Shown piece after piece: positions 1 to 7,499 of a stretch of 55,113 nucleotides of DNA (its first letter is position 1; the number at the start of each line of letters is the position of its first letter). The translations under genes were made by a program, and so were the position numbers. Source of the DNA: Anaerolineae bacterium. GTDB lineage: Bacteria; Chloroflexota; Anaerolineae; Aggregatilineales; Phototrophicaceae. Under the pieces are notes generated by a model, which saw nothing but the letters and a program-made list of their open reading frames with translations, searched no databases and was not told the origin of the DNA. The stretch lies in the NCBI GenBank assembly GCA_022843745.1, contig JALHNB010000002.1, positions 145,407 through 200,519 on the forward strand, read 5' to 3'.

Positions 1-276
1 ACCCTGCTGGCTGAAAAGGGCGACCATGTAATTCTGGACTTTGCCCCAGTATTTATCCATCGAGTAACGGGCATCAACTTCCTGCGCCCATAAATTCGGA
101 TAAATCTGGATGGGTTCTGGCCCGATTTTTGTGTCGAGTGAATCGGCCAGACTGTGGGCCGTATCGGTACTGATGACAATTGTTTTCAAGCCCATATCGG
201 CGCAGCGCAGGGCGGTTGCTGCTGAAATACTGGTTTTACCAACGCCGCCTTTGCCGGTGTGAACGATAATTCTCAT
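1..276 (-). CDS. ArsA/GET3-type P-loop ATPase, N-terminal part (cut by window edge)
   Basis: Reverse-strand frame starting at ATG 276 and open to base 1, so only the first 92 codons are present. The protein begins MRIIVHTGKGGVGKTS, the deviant Walker A loop of the ArsA/GET3/MinD class. It continues with a switch-like STDTAHSLADSL segment, which is typical of ArsA-family anion-transport or tail-anchored-protein ATPases. A Shine-Dalgarno sequence, AAGGA, lies four bases before the ATG. A TATAAT-like -10 on the minus strand at 309-314 would give a short leader. The STDTAHSL motif separates it from ParA and MinD. Whether it handles arsenite or another cargo cannot be decided from this fragment. 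Confidence 0.85.
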   Translation of the reverse strand, partial: MRIIVHTGKGGVGKTSISAATALRCADMGLKTIVISTDTAHSLADSLDTKIGPEPIQIYPNLWAQEVDARYSMDKYWGKVQNYMVALFSQQG

Positions 277-390
277 AATTTCCTTCTCAGTTTTCTCATA
301 CCAATGTCATTATACAACCTGAAACGGGTAATTCCGCTTCATACTCATATACGGCTCAGGTGGTGAAAAGTCGCAATGCCGATTGACAGC

Positions 391-419
391 TTGACGGAAT
401 TGAACGTATGTTCTATACT
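391..419 (+). promoter_or_regulatory. sigma-70-type promoter for the MoaD-like/BNR pair
   Basis: TTGACG at 391-396 and TATACT at 414-419 are separated by exactly 17 bases, a near-consensus housekeeping promoter. Transcription would start around 426, about 23 bases before the ATG at 449. This also argues against the upstream in-frame start at 419, which falls inside the -10 box. Confidence 0.75.
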
Positions 420-448
420 TGCTCATAAAATATTCGGTAGGTATCGCT

Positions 449-721
449 ATGCCATATGTCAAATTTACCAAGAATTTACAGCGCTTTTTTCCGACGTTGA
501 CAGACTCCATTGTCGAAGGCTGCACCGTGGCCGAGGTTGTTTCGGCGCTCGATAAACGCTATCCGGGGCTGGCGGGCTACATTGTCGATGAACGCGGCGC
601 ACTGCGGCAGCATGTCAACATTTTTATCGGTGAGGAAATGGTTTTTGACCGTCAGAAATTGCAGGATGCTGTCAGCGAAGATAGCAAGGTTTTCGTCTTT
701 CAAGCGCTTTCCGGCGGCTGA
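449..721 (+). CDS. MoaD/ThiS-family ubiquitin-like small protein
   Basis: A 90-residue protein beginning MPYVKFTKNL and ending ALSGG. The C-terminal Gly-Gly is the feature MoaD, ThiS and SAMP-type beta-grasp proteins need for adenylation and thiocarboxylation or conjugation. Its length and the HVNIFIGEE segment also fit the MoaD fold. The start at 449 is preferred over the in-frame ATG at 419 because the promoter -10 covers the latter. It is followed 24 bases downstream by a BNR-repeat gene on the same strand. From memory this MoaD-like plus BNR pairing recurs in several bacterial phyla, and its purpose is unknown to me. No other molybdopterin or thiamine genes are nearby, so a role in those pathways is not supported here. 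Confidence 0.8.
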   Translation: MPYVKFTKNLQRFFPTLTDSIVEGCTVAEVVSALDKRYPGLAGYIVDERGALRQHVNIFIGEEMVFDRQKLQDAVSEDSKVFVFQALSGG

Positions 722-745
722 TTTTTTACATCTAAGGGGATGATG

Positions 746-1816
746 ATGAGTACACTTATTCTGGGTACACATAAGGGTCTGTTGTTGTTCGATACCGATG
801 ACTGTGAAATTAAACGCGAGTTTCATGTAGGCGTTCCCGTTTCATACGCGGCACTTGACCCGCGCACAGGCGTGTTATGGGCGGGTATGGATCACGGTCA
901 CTGGGGACAAAAGCTGCACTTTTCGAGCGATATGGGCGCAACCTGGGAAGAAGTGCCTGCACCCGCTTACCCCGAAGGCGCGGAAATTACCGATGGCAAA
1001 CCCGCAACCCTAAGCTACATCTGGATTGTCACGCCGGGTGGGAAAGATCAGCCAGAACGTGTATATATTGGCAGCGAACCAGGTGGTCTTTTCCAGAGCG
1101 ATGACGGCGGCAACAGTTTCCACATCGTCGAATCGTTATGGAATCATCCTTCGCGTAAAGAGCATTGGTTTGGCGGCGGACGCGATTATCCGGGTCTGTG
1201 TTCGATTTTGGTTGATCCTCGTGACAGCGATCATATTTTTGCGGGTATCAGCGTTGGCGGCGTTTTTGAGACTACAGACGGTGGCAAGACCTGGGAACCG
1301 CGCAATAAAGGGCTGATTGCCTGCTATCTGCCAGACCCGAGCGCCGAAGTCGGTCATGATCCGCATTTTGTCGTCGCGAGTCCGTCGAATCCTGATGTGA
1401 TGTGGCAGCAAAATCACTGCGGTGTGTTCCGCACAACCGATGGCGCACGAACCTGGGAAAATGTCTCACAGCCGGGTGGCCCGGTCAATTTCGGATTCGC
1501 GATTGCTGTGGACGAAAAAGACAGCGACGTGGCTTGGGTTGTTCCAGCGATCAGTGACGAGATACGCACTGCGATTGATCGTGCGTTGTGTGTCTGCCGC
1601 ACCGACGACGGCGGCGAAACCTGGAAGGAATTCCGCACAGGTCTGCCGCAGAATAATTGCTACGACCTCGTATTCCGCCACGCACTCGATGTGAAAGGTG
1701 ACAAGCTGGCCTTTGGCACGACTAACGGCAATGTGTATCTATCAGAGGATCGAGGCGAATCCTGGCGCTGTCTGGGGACGGCTTTCGCGCCTGTCTATTC
1801 CGTGCGGTTCGCGTAA
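746..1816 (+). CDS. BNR-repeat/sialidase-like beta-propeller protein
   Basis: A roughly 356-residue protein with repeated Asp-box-like motifs: SSDMGATWE, SDDGGNSF, TTDGGKTWE, TTDGARTWE, TDDGGETWK and SEDRGESWR. These mark the BNR/VPS10/photosystem-stability-factor propeller class. There is no signal peptide, so it is probably cytoplasmic. ATGs occur at 740, 743 and 746; the AAGGGG ribosome site best fits 746. It forms a two-gene unit with the MoaD-like gene and ends before a hairpin terminator. No sialidase catalytic residues can be assigned, so the 'exo-alpha-sialidase' label such proteins often receive should not be read as an activity. Confidence 0.8.
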   Translation: MSTLILGTHKGLLLFDTDDCEIKREFHVGVPVSYAALDPRTGVLWAGMDHGHWGQKLHFSSDMGATWEEVPAPAYPEGAEITDGKPATLSYIWIVTPGGKDQPERVYIGSEPGGLFQSDDGGNSFHIVESLWNHPSRKEHWFGGGRDYPGLCSILVDPRDSDHIFAGISVGGVFETTDGGKTWEPRNKGLIACYLPDPSAEVGHDPHFVVASPSNPDVMWQQNHCGVFRTTDGARTWENVSQPGGPVNFGFAIAVDEKDSDVAWVVPAISDEIRTAIDRALCVCRTDDGGETWKEFRTGLPQNNCYDLVFRHALDVKGDKLAFGTTNGNVYLSEDRGESWRCLGTAFAPVYSVRFA

Positions 1817-1845
1817 ACTATTTTGGTTGGCAAATGAAGTTTGTA

Positions 1846-1870
1846 GGGGCGCATGGTGAGCGCCCTTTTT
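1846..1870 (+). terminator. rho-independent terminator after the BNR gene
   Basis: The stem GGGCGC (1847-1852)/GCGCCC (1860-1865) with a seven-base loop is followed directly by five T. It lies between the converging BNR gene and the tag gene. It is also one copy of a dispersed GTAGGGGCG-type palindrome found elsewhere in the window. Confidence 0.7.
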
Positions 1871-1882
1871 GATTCTCTTGTC

Positions 1883-2467
1883 TCATTTTTCTATTGGCGG
1901 CGACTGTAATTCGGCGTGCCGGAAACAGGTAACGATATGATCGTTGACCAGCCCACACGCCTGCATCATCGCGTAGCACATGGTCGCACCGACGAATTTG
2001 AAGCCGCGCTTTTTCAGGTCTTTGCTGAGCTTGCGCGATAGGTCGGTTTCCGGTGGGATTTCAGAGAGCGTGTGCCAATGGTTGTGAATCGTTTTGCCAT
2101 TCACAAACCCCCATAAATAATCGCTAAAGCTGCCGAGTTCGTCCTGAAGTGTCAGAAATTTTTGAGCATTATTGATCGTGGAATTGATCTTCAGGCGATT
2201 GCGGATAATGCCCGGATTCTGCAAAAGTTCTGCGATTTTGGTATCGTCATATTTCGCGACAACCGCCGGATCGAAATTGTCGAAGGCCTGACGATAATTC
2301 TCGCGCTTGCGCAGGACGGTTATCCAGCTTAATCCCGCCTGTGCGCCTTCCAGACAGATGCGCTCAAAAAGTGCGTCGTCATCGTTGCGCAGGGGAACAC
2401 CCCATTCTTCGTCGTGATAGCGAATGTAGAACGGGTCGCTGCCCGCCCAGCCGCAGCGTATCGTCAT
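1883..2467 (-). CDS. tag: DNA-3-methyladenine glycosylase I
   Basis: A 194-residue protein of the expected length for Tag. It has the diagnostic start MTIRCGWAGSDPFYIRYHDE and the W-G-V-P core. YHDEEWG, AGLSWITVLRKRENY and a C-terminal zinc-ligand set (an early Cys, then HIVTCFRH) are all present. It removes 3-methyladenine from alkylated DNA in base-excision repair. It is the last gene of a reverse-strand run; its ATG overlaps the stop of the cupin gene by one base (TGATG), so translation is probably coupled. Confidence 0.93.
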   Translation of the reverse strand: MTIRCGWAGSDPFYIRYHDEEWGVPLRNDDDALFERICLEGAQAGLSWITVLRKRENYRQAFDNFDPAVVAKYDDTKIAELLQNPGIIRNRLKINSTINNAQKFLTLQDELGSFSDYLWGFVNGKTIHNHWHTLSEIPPETDLSRKLSKDLKKRGFKFVGATMCYAMMQACGLVNDHIVTCFRHAELQSPPIEK

Positions 2468-2877
2468 CAGCGTTGATCCGGCGGCACAATTTTAACATCC
2501 GGCGACTCGCGCAGCACAGCCTCAGCGCCCGCCGGGATATAGGCAACCGCCAGATGTAATGGGCCTGCTCCAGTGTTCACTGTGGAATGATAAACGCCCT
2601 TCGGTATCCAGGCGCAAGCCCCAGCTTTACATTGAACAGGCTCGCCATCGTCAAGCATCTGATTGCCTTCGCCAGAGATGAAAAAGATGATTTCATCGGC
2701 TGTCGGATGATTGTGGCGGACATGGCCTTTGCCGGGTTCTAAAACGACTGTGCCGAAGCTGATGCTTTTCGCTCCCGTCACACGCTCGTCGCACAGCATA
2801 TGGATCGTTCCCCAGTCGAAAACCAGCGAGTCAACATCTGCGCTGGTTGTTATCGTGCAGTCCCCAAAGTGTTCCAT
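2467..2877 (-). CDS. small cupin-domain protein
   Basis: A 136-residue single-domain cupin. It carries motif 1 around GHVRHNHPTADEIIFFISGEG (two His and a Glu as metal ligands) and motif 2 around GACAWIPKGVYHSTVNTG. The start at 2877 has GGAAGGA about nine bases upstream. It lies 26 bases downstream of the TIM-barrel gene and overlaps tag by one base, so it is the third gene of a four-gene unit. Substrate is not predictable; such cupins may be isomerases, dioxygenases or binding proteins. Confidence 0.85.
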   Translation of the reverse strand: MEHFGDCTITTSADVDSLVFDWGTIHMLCDERVTGAKSISFGTVVLEPGKGHVRHNHPTADEIIFFISGEGNQMLDDGEPVQCKAGACAWIPKGVYHSTVNTGAGPLHLAVAYIPAGAEAVLRESPDVKIVPPDQR

Positions 2878-2903
2878 TTTTTAAATCCTTCCAAATAATC
2901 TAC

Positions 2904-3734
2904 TCAAAATTTCAATGTTTTGAACTGCTCGGTCTGGTCTTGAATCGCGCGTTCCGTCGGCAGGCGTTCCATGCTCGACGCGCCGAAGAAGCCGACAATG
3001 CCTTTGGTGTGCTTGAAAATGTAATCGACATCTTCCGGCTCGGCGATAGGGCCGCCGTGACACAGAACCAGAATATCCGGGTTCACGGACTTTGCCGCGT
3101 CGTACATGGCCTGGATTCGCACTGCACATTCTTCAAGCGTGACTGTCGTTTGTGCGCCAATCGAGCCTTTAGTCGTCAGCCCCAGATGCGGCACGAGAAT
3201 ATCCGCCCCGGCCTGCGCCATTTTGATGGCATCTTCCGGGTTGAACACGTAAGGGCTGGTCAGCATATCCATTTCATGTGCAGTGTGGATCATCTCCACT
3301 TCGAGATCGTAGCTCATGCCTGTTTCTTCCAGATTTTGCCGATACACGCCGTCGATTAAGCCCACAGTCGGGAAATTTTGAACGCCGTCGAAGCCCATTT
3401 CCTTAAGCTGCTTGAGAAAAACAGGCATCAGGCGAAACGGATCGGTCCCGCATACGCCCGCCATCACCATCGTGTTTTTGACAATCGGCAGCACCTCAGC
3501 CGCCATATCGACGACAATCGCGTTGGCATCGCCGTAGGGCATCATGCCCGCCATGCTGCCGCGCCCAGCCATGCGGTAGCGCCCGGAATTGTAGATGATG
3601 ATGAGGTCAGCCCCACCGCGTTCGATAAATTTGGCGGAAATGCCCGTGCCTGCGCCCGCGCCAATAATGGGCTTATTTTCTGCCACCTGTTTGCGCAGCC
3701 GCGCCAGAGCATCGCTGCGAGAAATAAAAGGCAT
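2904..3734 (-). CDS. TIM-barrel protein of the PEP-hydrolase family (Tm-1 C-terminal-domain homologue)
   Basis: A 276-residue protein opening [16 protein letters not shown], followed by [20 protein letters not shown], a [11 protein letters not shown] segment and [11 protein letters not shown]. This is the signature of the family annotated as phosphoenolpyruvate hydrolase-like TIM barrels. The gene starts six bases after the Tm-1-like gene, with GGTGAGG ahead of the ATG. In the tomato Tm-1 resistance protein the equivalents of these two genes form a single polypeptide, so the two products here probably act together. The enzyme reaction is not established, and the family name should be treated as provisional. 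Confidence 0.88.
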   Translation of the reverse strand: MPFISRSDALARLRKQVAENKPIIGAGAGTGISAKFIERGGADLIIIYNSGRYRMAGRGSMAGMMPYGDANAIVVDMAAEVLPIVKNTMVMAGVCGTDPFRLMPVFLKQLKEMGFDGVQNFPTVGLIDGVYRQNLEETGMSYDLEVEMIHTAHEMDMLTSPYVFNPEDAIKMAQAGADILVPHLGLTTKGSIGAQTTVTLEECAVRIQAMYDAAKSVNPDILVLCHGGPIAEPEDVDYIFKHTKGIVGFFGASSMERLPTERAIQDQTEQFKTLKF

Positions 3735-3740
3735 GTTGCC

Positions 3741-4952
3741 TCACCTTTCCTGAGAAATGAGCGCCAATAAACGATCTGCCATCGCATCCGAAAAAGCCGG
3801 ATCGTTGATATGCAAATCGAGTTCGACCACTTCGACATTCGCGCCAATATTCTGCCGTATCGCGTCGAACAGCGCTACATCCGCCTCTGGTGAATAAAAA
3901 GGCTTTCCAACGTCGTCAATCGCGCTCACGCCCTTCAGCGGGATAAACAAGACGGTGCGCTCCTGCGCCATGTTGAGCTTTTCAGCGATGATGCGCCCAA
4001 GCTGTGCGTTTTCCTTCGGTGTTGTCCGCATGAGCGTGATATTGTCGTTGTGTTTGTAGAGATTGCGCTGCTTAAATTTTTCAGGAACAGTATCGTAGGC
4101 CCAGAAATTTACCATATCGAGCGCGCCGACGGAAACGACCTGCGGAATTTTATTGCGTCCTGCCGCTTCGAGTCGGTGCGGCCCGGCAGATAGCACACCG
4201 CCGACCAGTTCGTCGCACCACTCTGTTGTCGTAATGTCCGCCACGCCTGTGATAAAGCCGCCGTCAATGAGCGCTTCCATCGCCCGCCCACCGCTGCCTG
4301 TCGCGTGGAAAACCAGCACTTCGTAACCTGCCGATTCAAGTCGTTCGCGTACTTGCGTTACACAGGGGGTGGTCGCGCCGAACATAGTCGCGGTGATTAG
4401 CGGTTTGTCTTCGCCTGCGGGAACAATTTGCTCGACTGCGCCGCTAATCATCCCGGCAGCATTCGCGAGAATCTGACGTGATAATTTGTTCAGTCCGGCA
4501 ATATCGACCACCGAATACATCATGGTGATGTCTTTTACGTCCACATAGGGCGCAATATCGCCGGATGCGACGGTGGAAACCATGATCTTGGGGATGCCAA
4601 CAGGTAGCGCACGCATTCCGGCGGTGGCGATAGCCGTCCCACCCGAACCGCCGAGGCTGAGAACGCCGTCAAATTTGCCTTCGGCGTAGAGCTGCGGCAC
4701 AAGCTGTGCCACGCCGCGCGTCATCACCGCTACCGCACCGCCTCGATCATTGGCATCACGCAGGGCAGTCAGATCACTTCCGCCAGCCGCCGCGATTTCC
4801 TCGGCGCGAATGTCCGGCTGGAAAGTTGGCTCAAAAATGCCCGCATCCATCACCAGAACGCGATGCCCCCGCGCGGCGATCAGGTCACGCACGTAAGCGA
4901 ATTCGATACCTTTGGTATCCAGCGTTCCGATGAGCAAAATTGTTTTCGACAA
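3741..4952 (-). CDS. Tm-1-like ATP-binding domain protein (UPF0261 family)
   Basis: A 403-residue protein beginning with the typical TILLIGTLDTKGIEF motif. It contains the Gly-rich SLGGSGGTAIATAGM loop, MVSTVASGDIAPYVDVKDI and a conserved Cys/Glu segment TTTEWCDELVGGV. The start codon is TTG at 4952, chosen because GGAGG lies exactly six bases upstream and no ATG gives the conserved N terminus. It is the first gene of the unit running through the TIM-barrel, cupin and tag genes. In plants this domain is the N-terminal half of Tm-1, which blocks tobamovirus replicase. Its native bacterial role is unknown. Confidence 0.9.
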   Translation of the reverse strand: MSKTILLIGTLDTKGIEFAYVRDLIAARGHRVLVMDAGIFEPTFQPDIRAEEIAAAGGSDLTALRDANDRGGAVAVMTRGVAQLVPQLYAEGKFDGVLSLGGSGGTAIATAGMRALPVGIPKIMVSTVASGDIAPYVDVKDITMMYSVVDIAGLNKLSRQILANAAGMISGAVEQIVPAGEDKPLITATMFGATTPCVTQVRERLESAGYEVLVFHATGSGGRAMEALIDGGFITGVADITTTEWCDELVGGVLSAGPHRLEAAGRNKIPQVVSVGALDMVNFWAYDTVPEKFKQRNLYKHNDNITLMRTTPKENAQLGRIIAEKLNMAQERTVLFIPLKGVSAIDDVGKPFYSPEADVALFDAIRQNIGANVEVVELDLHINDPAFSDAMADRLLALISQER

Positions 4953-4972
4953 AATATTCCTCCAAGAAATTT

Positions 4973-5095
4973 TAAGTCTTTAGTCGATAGTCGTTAGCTA
5001 GTAGCCGAACTCGTAAGTGCTGTTTTGATCTTTTAAAGCTCAAAAAACTCATAAAGTCTTTGGCTAGAGGCTAAAAGCTAACGACTATCGACCTA
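4973..5095. repeat. palindromic TTAGTC-type intergenic repeat, copy 1
   Basis: A 17-base arm at 4983-4999 (GTCGATAGTCGTTAGCT) recurs as an exact inverted copy at 5076-5092. Both arms belong to an AGTCTTTAG/TTAGTCG-rich sequence. The unit fills the gap between the TIR-UDG gene, whose TAG stop is at 5093-5095, and the Tm-1-like gene. Related copies lie near 18679-18722 and 35886-36049. It may fold as a transcript 3' end or be a small non-autonomous element. Confidence 0.7.
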
Positions 5096-6187
5096 AATAA
5101 ACAGCTTTAATTTTTCAAAATCCTTTCGCAGCTTTTCCTTCTCACTGGGCTTATGAAGTGCGACAGCGGGATGATACAGTGGAATGACGTGAATCTCGCC
5201 ATAATGGATTTTCGTTTTGATGAGCTTGCCATGAAGCTGCGTGATCGTGCCGCCTTTTTCCGGCAAATCCAGCTTTTTCAGCATATAATTCATCGCGAAG
5301 CGACCCAATGTCGCGATCACAGCAGGCCGGATGATGTCCACGATGCGATCCATAAAGGGCGTGTAGAAAGTCAGTTCTTCCGGTGTGGGTTCACGTTGTT
5401 CTGGCGGACGATCCAGCAAAATATTGGTGATAAACACGTCTTCGCGCTCGAGGTTGATTCCGCGCAGCATTTCGTCCAACACGTCGCCGGATGGTCCACA
5501 AAATGGCCTGCCCGTTTCGGTTTCGGTTTTACCCGGTGCTTCACCGATAAACAAAAGATTCGCGTCGGCGTTGCCCTCGCCCAATACCGGAAAAAGCCGA
5601 TTGTCGACGCGGAATTTATAGAGTGGCGAAGTTGTGGCATTCACCAGATCGTTGCGCACAGCCTTCAGCGCAGTTTCTTTGAGCAGCACGGCTTCTGATG
5701 CCGCTTGCATCTTGAATGATGGCTGGCTGGGGATAGCATCCTTAATCGTATCGGCTAATTTTTTGACATCATGCGAAAAACCCTGGCGCGAGAGGGCGAT
5801 GGCGTTGCGTCGCGCAAATAGCTTAATATCTTCGGGCAGATCAGCGGGTGAAGGCATTTTTGCCTGACCGACCAGCACGGGAATCACCAGTTTGCTCTGC
5901 TTGAGTGCGCTGGCGATCTCAATACGCACAAAATCGTCCCACTGATCGAGGCGGCGGTTGCCACTGCTATCCTGAGCCGCTAACCACTGTGGGCCGATCA
6001 TGGCGATAAAAACATCGCAGCCCGCGACGGCATCTTCCAGCATTTGAACAAAATCTGCGCCGGGTTTGATGCTGTCCACGTCCATGAAAATATCTTCCGG
6101 CTTAAAATGCTGCGCTAGATGTTCATAGAGGCGATCCACATAAGCTTCGGTATCCTGTCGCCGGTAATTGATAAAAATGCGGCTCAT
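5093..6187 (-). CDS. TIR domain fused to family-4-like uracil-DNA glycosylase lacking its Fe-S cysteines
   Basis: A 364-residue protein. Residues 1-145 are a TIR domain: MSRIFINYRRQD start, FMDVDSIKPGADF, and the DDFVRIE helix with E90 at the usual NADase glutamate position. Residues about 175-364 match family 4 uracil-DNA glycosylases: LGEGNADANLLFIGEAPG, E222, GRPFCGPSG, the RPPEQREPTPEE loop and the HPA motif at H339-A341. All four cluster cysteines are replaced: A184 and S187 in the N-terminal CxxC, D259 before RPP, and Y275 before TPFM. Only two Cys exist, C57 and C230, neither at a ligand site. ATG 6187 is preferred over 6202 because GGAG lies upstream of it. I infer a nucleic-acid-sensing TIR effector, possibly antiphage. 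This is not demonstrated. Confidence 0.88.
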   Translation of the reverse strand: MSRIFINYRRQDTEAYVDRLYEHLAQHFKPEDIFMDVDSIKPGADFVQMLEDAVAGCDVFIAMIGPQWLAAQDSSGNRRLDQWDDFVRIEIASALKQSKLVIPVLVGQAKMPSPADLPEDIKLFARRNAIALSRQGFSHDVKKLADTIKDAIPSQPSFKMQAASEAVLLKETALKAVRNDLVNATTSPLYKFRVDNRLFPVLGEGNADANLLFIGEAPGKTETETGRPFCGPSGDVLDEMLRGINLEREDVFITNILLDRPPEQREPTPEELTFYTPFMDRIVDIIRPAVIATLGRFAMNYMLKKLDLPEKGGTITQLHGKLIKTKIHYGEIHVIPLYHPAVALHKPSEKEKLRKDFEKLKLFI

Positions 6188-6297
6188 AACTGCGCGCTCC
6201 ATGTGAGAGGGTTCAATAAAAATATTTTACACGGAATATAGTTGATTATTCACGAAATGTAGACGACTAAATTACGGAATATCAGCGATTAAGTCTT

Positions 6298-6305
6298 GGT
6301 ATAAT
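6298..6305 (+). promoter_or_regulatory. extended -10 promoter element for the membrane protein gene
   Basis: TGGTATAAT spans 6297/6298-6305: a perfect TATAAT at 6300-6305 preceded by TG one base away, the extended -10 arrangement that can work without a good -35 box. It lies 33 bases before the ATG at 6339. No convincing -35 is seen. Confidence 0.55.
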
Positions 6306-6338
6306 CCAGATTTTTCGCTACCAACTCATGGGGGAACG

Positions 6339-7499
6339 ATGAACAGCCCAAGCAGCCCAAGCGATACACCGCGTTTTCACAATCCGGTTCGCAACCCCCA
6401 GGCAGCCAATTATATCCTGCTGACGCTGGTCACATTCGCGATTACTGTCGTCGGCACGCGCCTCTATCTGGAATTGACGGGCTATCCCCAGCTTGGCAAC
6501 AAGACCTTTCATATTGCCCATGCGCTGTGGGGTGGGCTATTTTTAATGATCGCTGTGATGCTTCTCCTGATTTACGTCAACCGCTATATGCACACGGTAT
6601 CCGCCATATTTGCGGGTATCGGTGTCGGCCTTTTTATCGACGAGGTGGGCAAATTCATCACACAAAGCAACGACTATTTTTTCCCGCTGGCCGCGCCGAT
6701 CATTTACGTTGCATTTCTATTGTTTCTGCTGGTCTATCTTTCGCTTCGCCGCCGACGTTTGACGCGGGTACGTGGCGAAATGTACGACGTTCTCGAAGAA
6801 TTTCAGGAAATATTGGATGATGATCTTCAGGAACGTGAATATACGGCTTTGGTCAACCGCTTGCAGCCGCTGACGCGACAAACAGAGCGCCCCGATCTGG
6901 CAGCACTGGCACAAGCGCTCCTGGGATTTCTGGAGTCCAACACTCAAAATATTCGACCTGATGAAACCAATTGGATGACAAGATGGTTAGAGCGTGTGCG
7001 GCGTTTTGAAAATGCCTGGCTGGATCAGGTTACGTCGCGCCGTTTGTTGATGGCAGCGTTGACGACGCTTAGTTTCCTTTCCGCTTTGACGATTACCCTG
7101 CTACTATTGGTCGTTTTTGATCGAAATACGTTGGGCAATCTGTTCGTGGAGGATATCATTCGTGATAACATCCGCGTTACCGGAATGACCAGTTTCGTGT
7201 CTTATCTGGTGCTGCTCAGTGGTCAGGTTGTCACCGGGGTTTTATACATTGCTGCGCTGGCATTTTTCTGGGTGAGGCGCGAAATGCTGGCGGTTAATCT
7301 GGGTGGCGCGGCGCTGATCGTGTCGATCACCGTCCTCAACACGCTCGATTTTTATTTCAATCAATTTACGGTTGTGCTGGATAGTCTGGCGCTGTTTGGC
7401 GTGTTAATTCTGATGCTGCGCTACCGGGCGCGATATTTCATGCCCCAGAGCAGCGGGCGTGAGAGCAACCAGAGCAGCACCCAGCCTACTACACCATGA
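6339..7499 (+). CDS. multi-spanning membrane protein of unknown function
   Basis: A 386-residue protein with about eight hydrophobic segments. Three or four fall in residues 25-135 (for example IYVAFLLFLLVYLSL) and four in residues 230-370. They are separated by a charged, helical cytoplasmic stretch at about 140-225 that begins RRRRLTR. The FIDEVGKFITQSNDYFF motif after the third segment is notable but I do not recognise it. The start has GGGGGAACG just upstream and an extended -10 promoter before it. Its last 79 bases overlap the 3' end of the converging glycosyltransferase gene. I cannot assign a function. Confidence 0.75.
   Translation: MNSPSSPSDTPRFHNPVRNPQAANYILLTLVTFAITVVGTRLYLELTGYPQLGNKTFHIAHALWGGLFLMIAVMLLLIYVNRYMHTVSAIFAGIGVGLFIDEVGKFITQSNDYFFPLAAPIIYVAFLLFLLVYLSLRRRRLTRVRGEMYDVLEEFQEILDDDLQEREYTALVNRLQPLTRQTERPDLAALAQALLGFLESNTQNIRPDETNWMTRWLERVRRFENAWLDQVTSRRLLMAALTTLSFLSALTITLLLLVVFDRNTLGNLFVEDIIRDNIRVTGMTSFVSYLVLLSGQVVTGVLYIAALAFFWVRREMLAVNLGGAALIVSITVLNTLDFYFNQFTVVLDSLALFGVLILMLRYRARYFMPQSSGRESNQSSTQPTTP

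Noticed and set aside
419-448. Upstream ATG at 419 as start of the MoaD-like protein
   Set aside because: It falls within the -10 box of a good promoter, and MoaD-family similarity begins at the ATG at 449.
746-1816. Sialidase activity for the BNR-repeat protein
   Set aside because: Asp-box motifs are present but no Arg triad or Tyr/Glu nucleophile pair can be assigned, and there is no export signal.
2847-3359. Plus-strand open frame opposite the TIM-barrel and cupin genes
   Set aside because: It is antisense to two well-supported genes, and its His/Arg/Phe-rich translation resembles no protein family.
5093-6187. Routine uracil-DNA repair enzyme
   Set aside because: The N-terminal TIR domain and loss of all cluster cysteines make a housekeeping family 4 enzyme unlikely.
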